From assembly GCF_000473045.1 (NCBI RefSeq), contig NZ_AXAY01000006.1:124001-188000 (forward strand): a stretch of DNA of 64,000 bases. The letters are read 5' to 3'. Below are positions 35,891 to 45,296 of the stretch, piece by piece. The notes beneath the pieces were generated by a model, which saw only the letters and a program-made list of their open reading frames with translations, was not told the DNA's origin and searched no databases. This DNA comes from Bradyrhizobium sp. WSM3983 (GTDB taxonomy: Bacteria; Pseudomonadota; Alphaproteobacteria; Rhizobiales; Xanthobacteraceae). The position numbers and the translations under genes are program-made. How positions within the stretch are numbered: position 1 is the first letter of the stretch; every line of letters starts with the position of its first letter.

Positions 35891-37071
35891 GCCGGCCGCC
35901 GCTGATCTCTCGCCGTTTGCTGCTGACCGGATTCTGGCTCGCCGGAACGGCGATTGCGCGCGCGCAGGTCAGGCGCGGCACCGATCAAGGCATCGGCGGC
36001 ACCGGAATCACGCGCGGGGACGATCACGGCATCGGTGGCACCGGCATCGTCGGCATCATCCAGCGTTTCGGCAGCATCTACGTCAATGGCGAGCGCGTCA
36101 CCTATGCGAGCGACGTGCCGGTACGGATCGACGGCGAGGCGGCGAGCCCGAAGGCGCTGCGCATCGGCCAGCTGGCGCGCGTGGTCGCGACACGGCAGGT
36201 CGACGGCACGCTCGTCACCCGCAACATCGCGATCGCGAGCGAGGTCTCCGGGCCGATCGAATCGGTGAAGGGCAATGAACTGACGGTGTTGGGTCAGAAG
36301 ATCGTCGCGGGCAGCAAGGACAGCAAGCTCCGCGCGGGCGCGCACGTCGCTGTCTATGGCCTGCGCCGGACCGACGGCGTGATCGTCGCTAGTCTCGTCG
36401 AGCCCCGCCACGCCGCCGCCGAGCGCGTCACGGGCCTGGTCGAGCGCGGACCCGAAGGGCTGCATATTGGCGGGTTGAAGCTCGCCGGAGTCGATCCCTT
36501 GCTGGTCGGCCAGCGCGTCCAGATCGAGGGCAGGGCGAGCCAGGGCGCGATGCAGGCCGCGCGCACGCGCATCGACGATTTCTCGGATCTCGTCGGCGCG
36601 AGCCGCCTCTCGATCGAAGCCTACGTACAGCGCGCAGGCTCCAGCCTGCAACTCGGCTCGGGGCTCGTTGCCCGTGACAGCTCACGCTTTGGCCCGGCGG
36701 CGGGCGAAGCGCGCATGGTCGTCAATGGCGTGTTCGATCGCTCGCGCGGGCTGCAGGTCGAGTCGACGCAAGCGATTGGCCCGAGGTCAGGCGCACCTCA
36801 GCCCGGCGGCGGCAATCCCGGCCGTTCGCCCGGCGGTTCGATCATGCATCCGGACCGCGGCACGCCGAACCCGGGTAGCAGCCAGCCGGGCAGACCGGCT
36901 GCGCCTGGATCGAATCCCGGTGGCAATCCCGGCTCCGCGCCCACGGGACCGACTGGCCCGACAGGCCCCGGCGGCTTGGGCTCGCCCGGCGGCCCGATGG
37001 GCCCCGGTGGCGGAATGGGTGGTGGCGGCTTCGGTGGTCCCGGAGGCGGGATGGGCGGCGGACGGCGCTAA
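35887..37071 (+). CDS. DUF5666 exported protein with Gly/Pro-rich tail
   Basis: A 394-residue exported protein. The signal sequence has a twin-Arg-like start (ISRRLLLTGFWLAGT) and an A-R-A cleavage region near 26. Two GIGGTGI repeats follow, then small beta-barrel modules typical of DUF5666 (FGSIYVNGERVTY, then LRIGQLARVVATRQVDGT, and again IVAGSKDSKLRAGAHVAVYG). From about 298 the sequence is a Gly/Pro-rich, collagen-like tail of about 95 residues. Function unknown; probably envelope-associated. It overlaps DUF6502 by four bases. The Gly/Pro/Gln tail is the part most likely to differ between strains. Confidence 0.8.
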   Translation: MSRPPLISRRLLLTGFWLAGTAIARAQVRRGTDQGIGGTGITRGDDHGIGGTGIVGIIQRFGSIYVNGERVTYASDVPVRIDGEAASPKALRIGQLARVVATRQVDGTLVTRNIAIASEVSGPIESVKGNELTVLGQKIVAGSKDSKLRAGAHVAVYGLRRTDGVIVASLVEPRHAAAERVTGLVERGPEGLHIGGLKLAGVDPLLVGQRVQIEGRASQGAMQAARTRIDDFSDLVGASRLSIEAYVQRAGSSLQLGSGLVARDSSRFGPAAGEARMVVNGVFDRSRGLQVESTQAIGPRSGAPQPGGGNPGRSPGGSIMHPDRGTPNPGSSQPGRPAAPGSNPGGNPGSAPTGPTGPTGPGGLGSPGGPMGPGGGMGGGGFGGPGGGMGGGRR

Positions 37072-37125
37072 GGAATCCGGATCGGTCGCATGGTGTGGTG
37101 ATCCCTGTTTCGTCATCTGCTTTCC

Positions 37126-40100
37126 TCAATGGGCGGGGCGCGGCTCGCCGCTCGTTCCGGATCCAGCGGCATCGAATATCACCGTGTCATTACCTGTCGT
37201 TGCCGCGGAATGGTCCGCCGCCAGCAGAATGTAGAACGCCGGCACCACGAAGAGGGTGAACAGCGTTCCAATCGAAAGTCCCGAGGCAATCACCAGCCCC
37301 ATGTTGAAGCGCGAAGCTGCGCCAGCACCGGACGCAGTGATCAACGGCATCACGCCGATGACCATGGCCGCTGTCGTCATCAGGATCGGGCGCAGCCGGA
37401 TCGCGGTCGCTTCGATGACCGCATCCCGCTTGGAGCGGCCGGCATGCTGCAACTCGTTGGCGAACTCGACGATGAGAATGCCGTGCTTGCTGATCAGCCC
37501 CATCAGCGTGACAAGGCCGACCTCGGTGTAGATATTGAGGCTCGCGCCCTTGATGCCCAGCATGATGAAGATCATGGCACCTGCGATCGACATCGGCACC
37601 GAAACCAGGATGATCAGGGGATCGCGGAAACTCTCGAACTGCGCCGACAGCGCCAGGAAGATAATGATCAGGGCAAACCCGAAGGTGGCGGCAAAACCGG
37701 ATGATTCCTGAATGAACTGCCGCGACTGTCCGCCATAATCGATGGTGTAACCTTTGGGCAGGGTCCGGTCCGCGATCTCCTTCAACGTCGCGAGCGCTTC
37801 CCCGGTGATTACACCGGGCATGGCCACGCCGGAAATGGTGGCGGCATTGACCTGCTGGAAATGGTTCAGCGATTGCGGCACCGTGGTCGTTTTCAGCGAC
37901 GCCACCGTCGACAGCGGGACAGCCGTGCCGTCCGAGGTCTTGATGTAATAGTCGAGCACCTGATCGGCGTTCAGCCGCTGACGCTGCTCGACCTGCGGGA
38001 TGACCTTGTAGGAGCGGCCGTCCAGGCCGAAATAGTTGACATACCCGCCGCCCAGCATGTTGCCGAGTGCGCCGCCGATATCGCTTAGCTTAAGCCCGAG
38101 CTGTGCGGTCTTTTCGCGATCGATCAGCACCGTGGTTTGCGGCTGGTCCACTTTCAGGTCGTTGTCGAGGAAGATGAACTTGCCGCTTTTCAGAGCCTCG
38201 GCGGTGAACGCCTTCGCGATGCCGTCGAGCCGGTCGAACGGGTCCGTGGTCTGGATCACGAACTGGATCGGAAGGCCGCTCGCCCCGGGCAGTGGCGGCA
38301 GTTGGAACGCGACGATCCTGGCACCGGCGACACCTGCCATCTCCTGCTGAACGACCGGCTGCAGATCCGCCGCGGTCTTGTCTCGCTTGTCCCAGGGCTT
38401 GAGCACCCAGCCCGCGATCGAGCTTCCAACCAGATCGAGCTGAAACACCGCCGCGGTTTCAGGATGGGCGGAAATGCGTCGGTAAACCTCGGCAGAATAC
38501 AGCAGCTTCTGCTGAAGTGTGGCGTTCGGCGCAAGCGTCGATTGCATCAGGATCGCGCCCTGATCCTCTTCCGGCGCCAGTTCGTTCTTGGAATTCGTGT
38601 AGAGCCAGTAGATGCTGCTCAAGATCAGGGCTGCGAACACGACCGTGACTGGGATCGTCTTCATGCTCGATTCGAGCAACCCCCGGTAGCGGTGTTGCAA
38701 CCACTCCATCCGGGCGTCGATGAACCCGACGATGCGATCGTTCAGCGTTGGCTTGCCGGTGTTCGGTGGCTTGAGAATGAAGGCGCAGCACATCGGCGTG
38801 AGTGTCAACGCGATGATCGCCGACACAGCGACTGCGCCCGCGAGTGTAAAGGCGAATTCGGTGAAGAGCGCGCCGGTCAAGCCGCCCTGGAATCCGATCG
38901 GCACGTAGACCGCGATCAGCACAACGGTCATGGCCACGATCGGACCCGATAGCTCCCGCGCGGCGATGATCGCCGCCTGCAGCGGCTTTGTGCCCTCGGC
39001 CAGATGGCGGTTGACGTTCTCGACGACGATGATGGCGTCGTCGACCACGAGGCCGATTGCCAGCACCAAAGCCAGCAGTGTCAGGAGGTTGATCGAGAAG
39101 CCGAGCGCCAGCAGCAGTGTGAAGGTGCCGACCAGCGACAGCGGTATGGCGATCACGGGGATAAGCACCGAACGCCATGAGCCGAGGAACAGGAAGACCA
39201 CTACGGTGACGATCAGGAGCGCTTCGACCAGCGTGTGGATCACCTCATCGATCGAGCTGTTCACGAAGTCGGTGGAGTCGTAGATGATCTCGGAATTCAT
39301 TCCCTCCGGCTGCTGCGCCCTGATGTCGGGATAGACGGAGCGGACGCCTTTGATGACGTCGAGCAGGTTGGCGTTTGGCGCGACCTGGATGCCGATGTAG
39401 ACGGCTCGCTTGCCATTGAAGCCTACTGACGAGTCATAATCCTCCGAGCCGAGGGTGACGTTCGCCACATCGGACAGCTTGACGTTGGACGAGCCCGCCT
39501 GCTTGACGACGAGGTCACGAAATTCCTGCAGAGACTTCAGGTTTGTGGCGGCGGTCAGATTGACCTGCACCATCTGACCTTTTGTGGTGCCGAGGCCGGC
39601 AATGTAGTCGTTGCTGGACAGCGCGGTCGATACATCGGAGGCGGTCAGCCCGTAGGCCGCGAGCTTGATCGGATCCAGCCATGCGCGCAACGCGAAGGTC
39701 TTGTTGCCCAGCAGTTCCGCAGTTTGCACGCCCGGCACGGCCTGCAGCTTGGGCTGTACCACGCGGATCAGATAGTCGGTGATCTGGTTCGGAGCCAGTA
39801 CGTCGCTGCTGAAGCCGAGATACATGGCGTCAATGGTCTGACCGACCTTGACGGTCAGCACCGGTTGCTGCACGCCGCTCGGCAGCTGGTTGAGCACCGA
39901 GTTCACCTTTGTGTTGATCTCGGTCAGCGCCTTGCCGGAATCGAAGTTCAACCGCAGGTTGACGGTGATGGTCGAGGTGCTGGATTGGCTGGTCGACGTC
40001 GTGTAGTCGATGCCATTGGCCTGAGCGATGGCATTTTCCAGTGGCGTGGTGATGAATCCTGCGACGATCGCCGAATCCGCCCCGTAATATGTCGTCGTCA

Positions 40101-40239
40101 CGGTGACGATCGCGTTCTGCGTGCGTGGATACTGCAGGATCGGCAGCGAGGTCATGGACTTCAGACCCAGCACCAGGATCATCAGGCTGACGACTATGGC
40201 AAGCACCGGCCGACGAATGAAGATGTCGGTAAAGGACAC
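37126..40239 (-). CDS. RND-family multidrug efflux pump, inner membrane subunit
   Basis: A 1037-residue AcrB-class proton-driven pump with twelve membrane helices. N-terminus MSFTDIFIRRPVLAIVVSLM is typical; TM4 carries the proton-relay pair in VLAIGLVVDDAIIVVENVN; SKHGILIVEFANELQHAGRSK marks TM10. It appears to be an AcrB/MexF-like member, but drug specificity cannot be read off. Third gene of the operon (outer membrane factor, adaptor, pump), 10 bases after the adaptor. Confidence 0.95.
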   Translation of the reverse strand: MSFTDIFIRRPVLAIVVSLMILVLGLKSMTSLPILQYPRTQNAIVTVTTTYYGADSAIVAGFITTPLENAIAQANGIDYTTSTSQSSTSTITVNLRLNFDSGKALTEINTKVNSVLNQLPSGVQQPVLTVKVGQTIDAMYLGFSSDVLAPNQITDYLIRVVQPKLQAVPGVQTAELLGNKTFALRAWLDPIKLAAYGLTASDVSTALSSNDYIAGLGTTKGQMVQVNLTAATNLKSLQEFRDLVVKQAGSSNVKLSDVANVTLGSEDYDSSVGFNGKRAVYIGIQVAPNANLLDVIKGVRSVYPDIRAQQPEGMNSEIIYDSTDFVNSSIDEVIHTLVEALLIVTVVVFLFLGSWRSVLIPVIAIPLSLVGTFTLLLALGFSINLLTLLALVLAIGLVVDDAIIVVENVNRHLAEGTKPLQAAIIAARELSGPIVAMTVVLIAVYVPIGFQGGLTGALFTEFAFTLAGAVAVSAIIALTLTPMCCAFILKPPNTGKPTLNDRIVGFIDARMEWLQHRYRGLLESSMKTIPVTVVFAALILSSIYWLYTNSKNELAPEEDQGAILMQSTLAPNATLQQKLLYSAEVYRRISAHPETAAVFQLDLVGSSIAGWVLKPWDKRDKTAADLQPVVQQEMAGVAGARIVAFQLPPLPGASGLPIQFVIQTTDPFDRLDGIAKAFTAEALKSGKFIFLDNDLKVDQPQTTVLIDREKTAQLGLKLSDIGGALGNMLGGGYVNYFGLDGRSYKVIPQVEQRQRLNADQVLDYYIKTSDGTAVPLSTVASLKTTTVPQSLNHFQQVNAATISGVAMPGVITGEALATLKEIADRTLPKGYTIDYGGQSRQFIQESSGFAATFGFALIIIFLALSAQFESFRDPLIILVSVPMSIAGAMIFIMLGIKGASLNIYTEVGLVTLMGLISKHGILIVEFANELQHAGRSKRDAVIEATAIRLRPILMTTAAMVIGVMPLITASGAGAASRFNMGLVIASGLSIGTLFTLFVVPAFYILLAADHSAATTGNDTVIFDAAGSGTSGEPRPAH

Positions 40240-40249
40240 GTTTTCCCTC

Positions 40250-41392
40250 TCACTGATCAGCGGGTGACGGATTTGGATCGTTCGCCAGGGGGACGGAGTT
40301 GTCGACCTTCAGCAGGGTGCCGTTGCGCAGCTTGATCTGGCCCGCGGTGACGACCGTCGCGCCCGGATCGAGGCCGGAGATCACCGCCACCTGATCGCCC
40401 CGGGTAGCGCCGGTCTTGATGAAGGTTTGGCGGGCCATCAATCCCTGCTTGCCTGGCGCATCGCTCTTGACCGCGAGAAAAACCGACTCACCATACGTGT
40501 TGTAGACGATCGCGGTCTGCGGCAGCGTGAGGTAGCTCGTGGGGTGCCCGACGCGCACGTCGATCCGCCCGAACATGCCGGGCAGGAGCCTGCGGTCCGC
40601 ATTGTCGAACACCGCGCGGACCTGGACGTTGCGGCTGGCTTGATCGACCTTGGAATTGAAGGCCTGCACGACGCCCTTGAAGGTGCGGCCCGGAAAGGCG
40701 TCGACGCGCGCTGCGACCTCCTGTCCAACCTTGACCTGATCGATCGCCTGCTGCGGCAGCGTGAAATCGACGTAGAGTCGGTCGAGAGCCTGCAGGGTGA
40801 CGATGGTCGTGCCCGCGGTCAGATACTGGCCGACGTCGACCTGACGCACACCGAGACGTCCGGCAAACGGCGCCCGGAGCGTCTTTTGGTCTAGCAACGC
40901 CCGCTGCTGGGCCACCAGGGCCAGCGCGTTGCGCTCGTTCACGGCATCACTGTCGACCGTCGCCTGGCTGACGGCATTGATCTTCAATTGGCCCTGGTCG
41001 CGCCGCAAGGTGATGCCGAAGCCGTCGGCGGTGGCCTGCAACGACTGCAGCTTGGCGACGTCGTCCTCCGTGCGAAGATCGAGCAACGCGTCGCCGGCGG
41101 CGACATCCTTGCCGGATTCGAAATGAATGCTGTCCACGATGCCGGGCTGTTGCAGCGAGAGATCTGCGCCGTTGACCGCGCGAAACGTGCCGATCGCGGT
41201 CAAGGTGGATTGCCAGTCGCTGACCTGAGCGGCCGCGGTCGACACCGTCTGCGGCGGATCGGCGAGCGAGGCCATCGCCTGCCTGATCATGCCGGCGCGG
41301 AAATTGACGAACCAGGCGAGGGCGGCGAATACCGCTCCGATGGCACACAACATGATGATCATGCGCTTCAACATGGCGTCGGGCTTTCGCAT
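40250..41392 (-). CDS. RND efflux periplasmic adaptor (membrane fusion protein)
   Basis: A 380-residue HlyD-like adaptor linking pump and outer membrane factor. One N-terminal membrane segment (IIMLCAIGAVFAALAWFVNF), a barrel-sandwich lipoyl fold (GADLSLQQPGIVDSIHFESG; RAPFAGRLGVRQVDVGQYL), a short coiled coil at about 110-160, and a C-terminal beta-barrel (GMFGRIDVRVG). The start ATG shares bases with the upstream stop (TAATG), so translation is coupled. A downstream Met at 41374 is possible but less likely. Confidence 0.93.
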   Translation of the reverse strand: MRKPDAMLKRMIIMLCAIGAVFAALAWFVNFRAGMIRQAMASLADPPQTVSTAAAQVSDWQSTLTAIGTFRAVNGADLSLQQPGIVDSIHFESGKDVAAGDALLDLRTEDDVAKLQSLQATADGFGITLRRDQGQLKINAVSQATVDSDAVNERNALALVAQQRALLDQKTLRAPFAGRLGVRQVDVGQYLTAGTTIVTLQALDRLYVDFTLPQQAIDQVKVGQEVAARVDAFPGRTFKGVVQAFNSKVDQASRNVQVRAVFDNADRRLLPGMFGRIDVRVGHPTSYLTLPQTAIVYNTYGESVFLAVKSDAPGKQGLMARQTFIKTGATRGDQVAVISGLDPGATVVTAGQIKLRNGTLLKVDNSVPLANDPNPSPADQ

Positions 41393-42951
41393 TAGTTGGC
41401 TGGCGGCGCCGCCTGCGGCAGCGCCCCGGCGGGAACGAATATCGCGGCAACGCCCGCGGGCCTTACCTCGGCGGCGGGGGATTCATCGACGCGATTCCAC
41501 CACCCGCCGCCGAGAGCCTGGTAAAGCGCGACGGTGTCGGCATAGCGCGAGGCCTGCGCCTTCACGCGGTTGAGCCGGGCGGTCAGCAGCGTCTGTTCGG
41601 CGTTGATGACGGAGATGAACGTAGTGGAGCCGGCCTTGAACTGCGCCTGAGACATCTTCAGGCTTTCGGCTGCGGTTTTTTCTGCCTCGACCTGGGCCTT
41701 CAGCAGCGCGGCATCCGATTGGATCGCGCGGAGCGCGTCGGCCACGTTCTGGAATGCGGTGATCACGGTCGATCGGTATTTCGCAGCGAGCTGCTCCATC
41801 GCCGCGACCTTGGACTCCTTGGTGTGGAACAGGTTGCCGGCGTCGAAGATCGGCCCCGTGACGCTGGCGGCCACGCTCCAGGCCGTAGTCTGGGGCCCGT
41901 ACAGCGAGGACAACGCCAGTGCGGAACTGCCGCCCGAGGCCGAGAGCGTGACATTCGGAAGCATGTTGGCGGTGGCAACGCCGACGTTGGCGCTGGCCTG
42001 ATGCACCTGGCTTTCGGCGGCCCGGATGTCCGGCCGCTGGCGCACGAGGAGCGACGGTACAGTGACGGGCAGGTCGCGCGGCAAGCGCAGGTTTGCCAGT
42101 GGCACCCCCTCTCCCTTGTCCTGGCCTGGCAGCCGGCCGAGATAAGCCATCAACTGGTTGCGGTTTTGCGCGCGCGACTTCTGCAGTGGCGGAAGGGTCG
42201 CGATTGTCTGTGCGAGCTGGGCTTTCTGGGTCAGGACGTCACTGTTGGAGACGGCGCCGAGCGCAAACTGCTGTTCGAGCAGCGCAACCAGCTGGCGTTG
42301 ACCTTCGATCTGCTCCTCGGTGACGCGAATCTGCGCCGCGTAGGACGCATCGCTAATCGCAGTCGTCACCACGTTCGCCGTCAAGCTCAGGTAGGTCGCT
42401 TCGAGCTGAAAGCGCTGATAGTCGGCATAGGCGAGATCCGCCTCGATCCCTCGGGCCTTACCGCCGAAAATGTCGGGCGTAAACGAAATCGGGACGGACG
42501 TGTTGTAGAGGGTGTAGAGCGAGGCCGGTCCGGTCTGTCCGGACTGTGCCGGCGAGACCTGATTGCGCGTCACGCTATCGCTTTCAGTGATCGATGGTAG
42601 CAGCGCACTCGTGTCGGCTGCCGCGACTTCGCGCGCCTGGCGTAGCGCGGCTTGCGCGGCGGCAAGATCAGGATGGTTGTCGATCGCTTCCCGAACAAAG
42701 GCCGCGATCTGTCGTGAGCGAAACACTTGCCACCAGACCGCCGGCACGTCCGCGCCGTCGATGAATTTTTGTGCCGTGCCCCCCGGGCCATCCGCGCTTG
42801 TGGCTCCGGACAATCGGCCAGCGGTGTAACCGGTGACCGCGGGAGCATCAGGAGCTTCGAAATTCGGACCGACGGCACAACCGCCCAACGCAAGCATTGC
42901 TTGCATAAGAGGTATCAAAGCACCGTACTTGTATGCCGCTCGTGACAACAT
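41392..42951 (-). CDS. NodT-family outer membrane efflux lipoprotein
   Basis: A 519-residue TolC-class channel. The lipobox LGGC (Cys25) follows a short hydrophobic signal, so it is lipid-anchored as in NodT/OprM. Two OEP repeats are present: about 70-270 (QIAAFVREAIDNHPDLAAAQAALRQ) and about 290-490 (VPSLLVRQRPDIRAAESQV; TVITAFQNVADALRAI). First gene of the RND operon. Its promoter region faces the tetR gene and contains TTCAGT palindromes. Confidence 0.94.
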   Translation of the reverse strand: MLSRAAYKYGALIPLMQAMLALGGCAVGPNFEAPDAPAVTGYTAGRLSGATSADGPGGTAQKFIDGADVPAVWWQVFRSRQIAAFVREAIDNHPDLAAAQAALRQAREVAAADTSALLPSITESDSVTRNQVSPAQSGQTGPASLYTLYNTSVPISFTPDIFGGKARGIEADLAYADYQRFQLEATYLSLTANVVTTAISDASYAAQIRVTEEQIEGQRQLVALLEQQFALGAVSNSDVLTQKAQLAQTIATLPPLQKSRAQNRNQLMAYLGRLPGQDKGEGVPLANLRLPRDLPVTVPSLLVRQRPDIRAAESQVHQASANVGVATANMLPNVTLSASGGSSALALSSLYGPQTTAWSVAASVTGPIFDAGNLFHTKESKVAAMEQLAAKYRSTVITAFQNVADALRAIQSDAALLKAQVEAEKTAAESLKMSQAQFKAGSTTFISVINAEQTLLTARLNRVKAQASRYADTVALYQALGGGWWNRVDESPAAEVRPAGVAAIFVPAGALPQAAPPAN

Positions 42952-42967
42952 TCGGGTTCCGCTGGAA

Positions 42968-43029
42968 ACTGAACGGTTCAGTACTTGACTGCGATGGCTT
43001 GCGTTGTCAACGGTACTGCACTGTTCAGT
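42968..43029. promoter_or_regulatory. Operator/promoter region between tetR and RND operon
   Basis: Perfect palindrome ACTGAA-CGG-TTCAGT (42968-42982) and a second ACTG-TT-CAGT (43020-43029) repeating TTCAGT. On the minus strand TTGACA (43010-43005) with a 17-base spacer leads to CAAGTA (42987-42982), just upstream of and touching the first palindrome. A repressor bound there would block the efflux operon promoter. Confidence 0.65.
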
Positions 43030-43151
43030 TTTTCGTTACCCAGCGAAGATTACGATGAGAGCCAGTTCATTGTTCTTGGCAGGTGATACCGCGAAGCCAT
43101 TGTTCGCGTTGACGCCGAATGCCGTTGAGTCGCGAGCCGAAGGAGGCGCCC

Positions 43152-43790
43152 TTGATCGAAACAACCGACCGTCCGGCTCACGAGAGGGAGAGCTCACATG
43201 CGGGCCGCAAGGTGGACATCGTCACTCGTGCAGCGTGGCAGCTGTTTCTCGATCAGGGCTTTTCCGCAACCAGCATGGATGCCATCGCGAAGGCTGCCAG
43301 CGTCTCGAAGGCCACGCTCTACGCGTATTTTCCGAGCAAGGAAGCCTTGTTCGCATCTTTGATCGTGGCGGAGTGCGAGGCCCTGCAGCGCGACTTGCCG
43401 CTGCCCAAACTGTCGGCAGGATTGTCCGAAGCGCTGCGAGAGTTCGCCAAACAATACCTCCACACCTTCATTCATCGAAAGGACGTCGCCTTCGTCCGCA
43501 TCATCGCTAACGAGAGCGGCCGGTTTCCCGTACTCGCCCGCCTCTTCTATGAAAGCGGTCCCCGGGCGACGATTCGGCGACTCTCCGGATTCCTCGAGGA
43601 GGCCAGGGCCGAGAAGCAATTGGAATTTGACGATCCGGCGGAAGCCGCCAAACAGTTCCTGTCCCTGGTTCGTGGCGAACTGCCACTGATGATTGTGCTG
43701 GGCCTCAGCGATCTCACCGAGAGAGCGATCGAACAGGAAATCGAGGCAGGGCTCAAATTTTTCCTGAAAGCGTGCCAGGCTCCTGTCTGA
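43152..43790 (+). CDS. TetR/AcrR family transcriptional regulator
   Basis: 212 residues. The N-terminal helix-turn-helix is clear: IVTRAAWQLFLDQGFSATSM, DAIAKAASVSKATLYAYFPSKEAL (in family order), and the C-terminal part is the TetR_C ligand domain (EALREFAKQYLHTF). The start chosen is TTG 43152, since AGGAGG lies 5 bases upstream; an ATG at 43119 in frame would add 11 residues but has no ribosome site. It faces the RND operon with TTCAGT palindromes between, so it is its probable drug-responsive repressor and autoregulator. Confidence 0.9.
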   Translation: MIETTDRPAHERESSHAGRKVDIVTRAAWQLFLDQGFSATSMDAIAKAASVSKATLYAYFPSKEALFASLIVAECEALQRDLPLPKLSAGLSEALREFAKQYLHTFIHRKDVAFVRIIANESGRFPVLARLFYESGPRATIRRLSGFLEEARAEKQLEFDDPAEAAKQFLSLVRGELPLMIVLGLSDLTERAIEQEIEAGLKFFLKACQAPV

Positions 43791-43817
43791 GGCGCGTTGG
43801 ACCGGTATAGGCCGGAT

Positions 43818-45191
43818 CTAGCCCGCGCTGAGCCGCACGCCAGCGCGCAAAAACTTCTGTGGGTCGACGGCTTCGCCATCGATGCGGGTTTCGTAATGCA
43901 AATGCGGGCCGGTCGAACGTCCCGTCGAACCGACGAGGCCGATGACCTGGCCGATCTTCACGATCTCGCCCACCTTGACGTTGATCTCGGAGAGATGGCC
44001 GTAACGGGTCGACAGCCCGTTGCCGTGATCGACCTCGACCATACGGCCGTAACCGCCGGACCAGCCGGCCGAAACGACCTTGCCGTTGGCGGTGACGCGC
44101 GCGGGATCACCGGTCGCGGCGCGAAAATCGAGACCGGTATGCATCGCAGGCCGGCCAAGGAAGGGATCGCTGCGTACGCCGAAGCCGGACGTGAATTCGA
44201 CCTCGCCGACGACAGGCTTGCGATAGGGCACCTGCGCCAGCGTACGGTTGAGCCGGTCCATCTCGGCGCGCGTGGTGTTGATGCGATAGAGCTGCTTCTC
44301 GAACGGGCCCGCATTGGCGGTGAGCTTCACCGGCACGAATGGGCCGCCCATCGCGGCGCGCGGCACGGCGGCCTCGAGATTGGAAAGGTTCAGGCCAAGG
44401 TCGCTGACGACGCCGCGCATCCGCCGCATCCGCGAATCCATGCCTTCCTCGACGGCGCTGAGCGCCGCGACCTGGCGGCGTTCGACCTGATCGAGCGAGG
44501 TCGTCAGCCGGACCAGGACGTTGTCAAAACCCTGGTTCCTGGCGAATTGATTGACCGGCGGGGCGATCACGGTCGGCGCACGCGATTCGAGCCGGGCTTC
44601 GCGGTCAGGTGGCGCCACGAAGATCACGGTGTCGCTGATCGGCGACGGCTTTGGCGTGCCCTGCGTCGTCGTCTGGTTCGCGTCGCCGCGCTGCGGCGCC
44701 GAGCGGGGAATCGATCCCGTAACATCAGGCATGGCGCCCAGCGCCGTGGCCCGGGACTCCAGCGCCGTCTGGCGCTTCATGATCTGGTCGAGCTTCTGGT
44801 CGAACTGCTCCTGGTCGAGCAATTGCCGGCTGGTGGTGCGGTCGACCTTGGCGCGCAGCTCGGCGATGCGGTCCTCATAGGCGTATTGCATCTCGGCCTG
44901 ACGGGCGATCAGCCGGGTCAGGACATCGTCGCGGAACGCGAAATAGGTGGCGGTCGCCGCCGACCACAGCCCGAGCAGCACGACGGTGCCGACCACGATC
45001 CAGAACACGACGGGCCCGAGGCGGACCTGCTTGCCGTGATGCAAGATGGTGTAGGCATCGTCGGTGTCGGAAAGGGGAATAGCGGCGGCGGCCGCTGCGG
45101 CAGCGGGACGGCGATGGAAGGACCGTCCGTAATCGTTGGGATGATGCTGGGGGTACTGCGAATGTTGGGCAGAACTTTTCGACATCGGCAC
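43818..45191 (-). CDS. M23 family metallopeptidase (LytM domain)
   Basis: A 457-residue membrane-anchored peptidoglycan peptidase or amidase activator. N-terminal cytoplasmic Ala-rich segment, TM at about 65-85 (FWIVVGTVVLLGLWSAATATYF region), a long coiled coil (about 95-150; LIARQAEMQYAYEDRIAELR), then a linker and a LytM domain (about 335-450) with HTGLDF, HLSE and HLHYETRIDG (zinc ligands H-x3-D and H-x-H). All catalytic residues seem present. Lies convergent to tetR and 105 bases from the peroxiredoxin gene. DipM/EnvC-like activity is possible. Confidence 0.92.
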   Translation of the reverse strand: MPMSKSSAQHSQYPQHHPNDYGRSFHRRPAAAAAAAAIPLSDTDDAYTILHHGKQVRLGPVVFWIVVGTVVLLGLWSAATATYFAFRDDVLTRLIARQAEMQYAYEDRIAELRAKVDRTTSRQLLDQEQFDQKLDQIMKRQTALESRATALGAMPDVTGSIPRSAPQRGDANQTTTQGTPKPSPISDTVIFVAPPDREARLESRAPTVIAPPVNQFARNQGFDNVLVRLTTSLDQVERRQVAALSAVEEGMDSRMRRMRGVVSDLGLNLSNLEAAVPRAAMGGPFVPVKLTANAGPFEKQLYRINTTRAEMDRLNRTLAQVPYRKPVVGEVEFTSGFGVRSDPFLGRPAMHTGLDFRAATGDPARVTANGKVVSAGWSGGYGRMVEVDHGNGLSTRYGHLSEINVKVGEIVKIGQVIGLVGSTGRSTGPHLHYETRIDGEAVDPQKFLRAGVRLSAG

Positions 45192-45296
45192 TCCCGCGCC
45201 GGTCGGAACGGTTCCTGACGGCTCAATTGCCGCAGCAATCTGGGCCGGTCATGGTTAATTTTCCGGAAACGGGAACACTCGATTTTGACGAGCTGG

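Noticed and set aside
43797..45218. Plus-strand frame of 473 codons over the M23 peptidase
   Set aside because: Antisense shadow; composition is Arg/Gly/Asp/Val-rich with no motifs.
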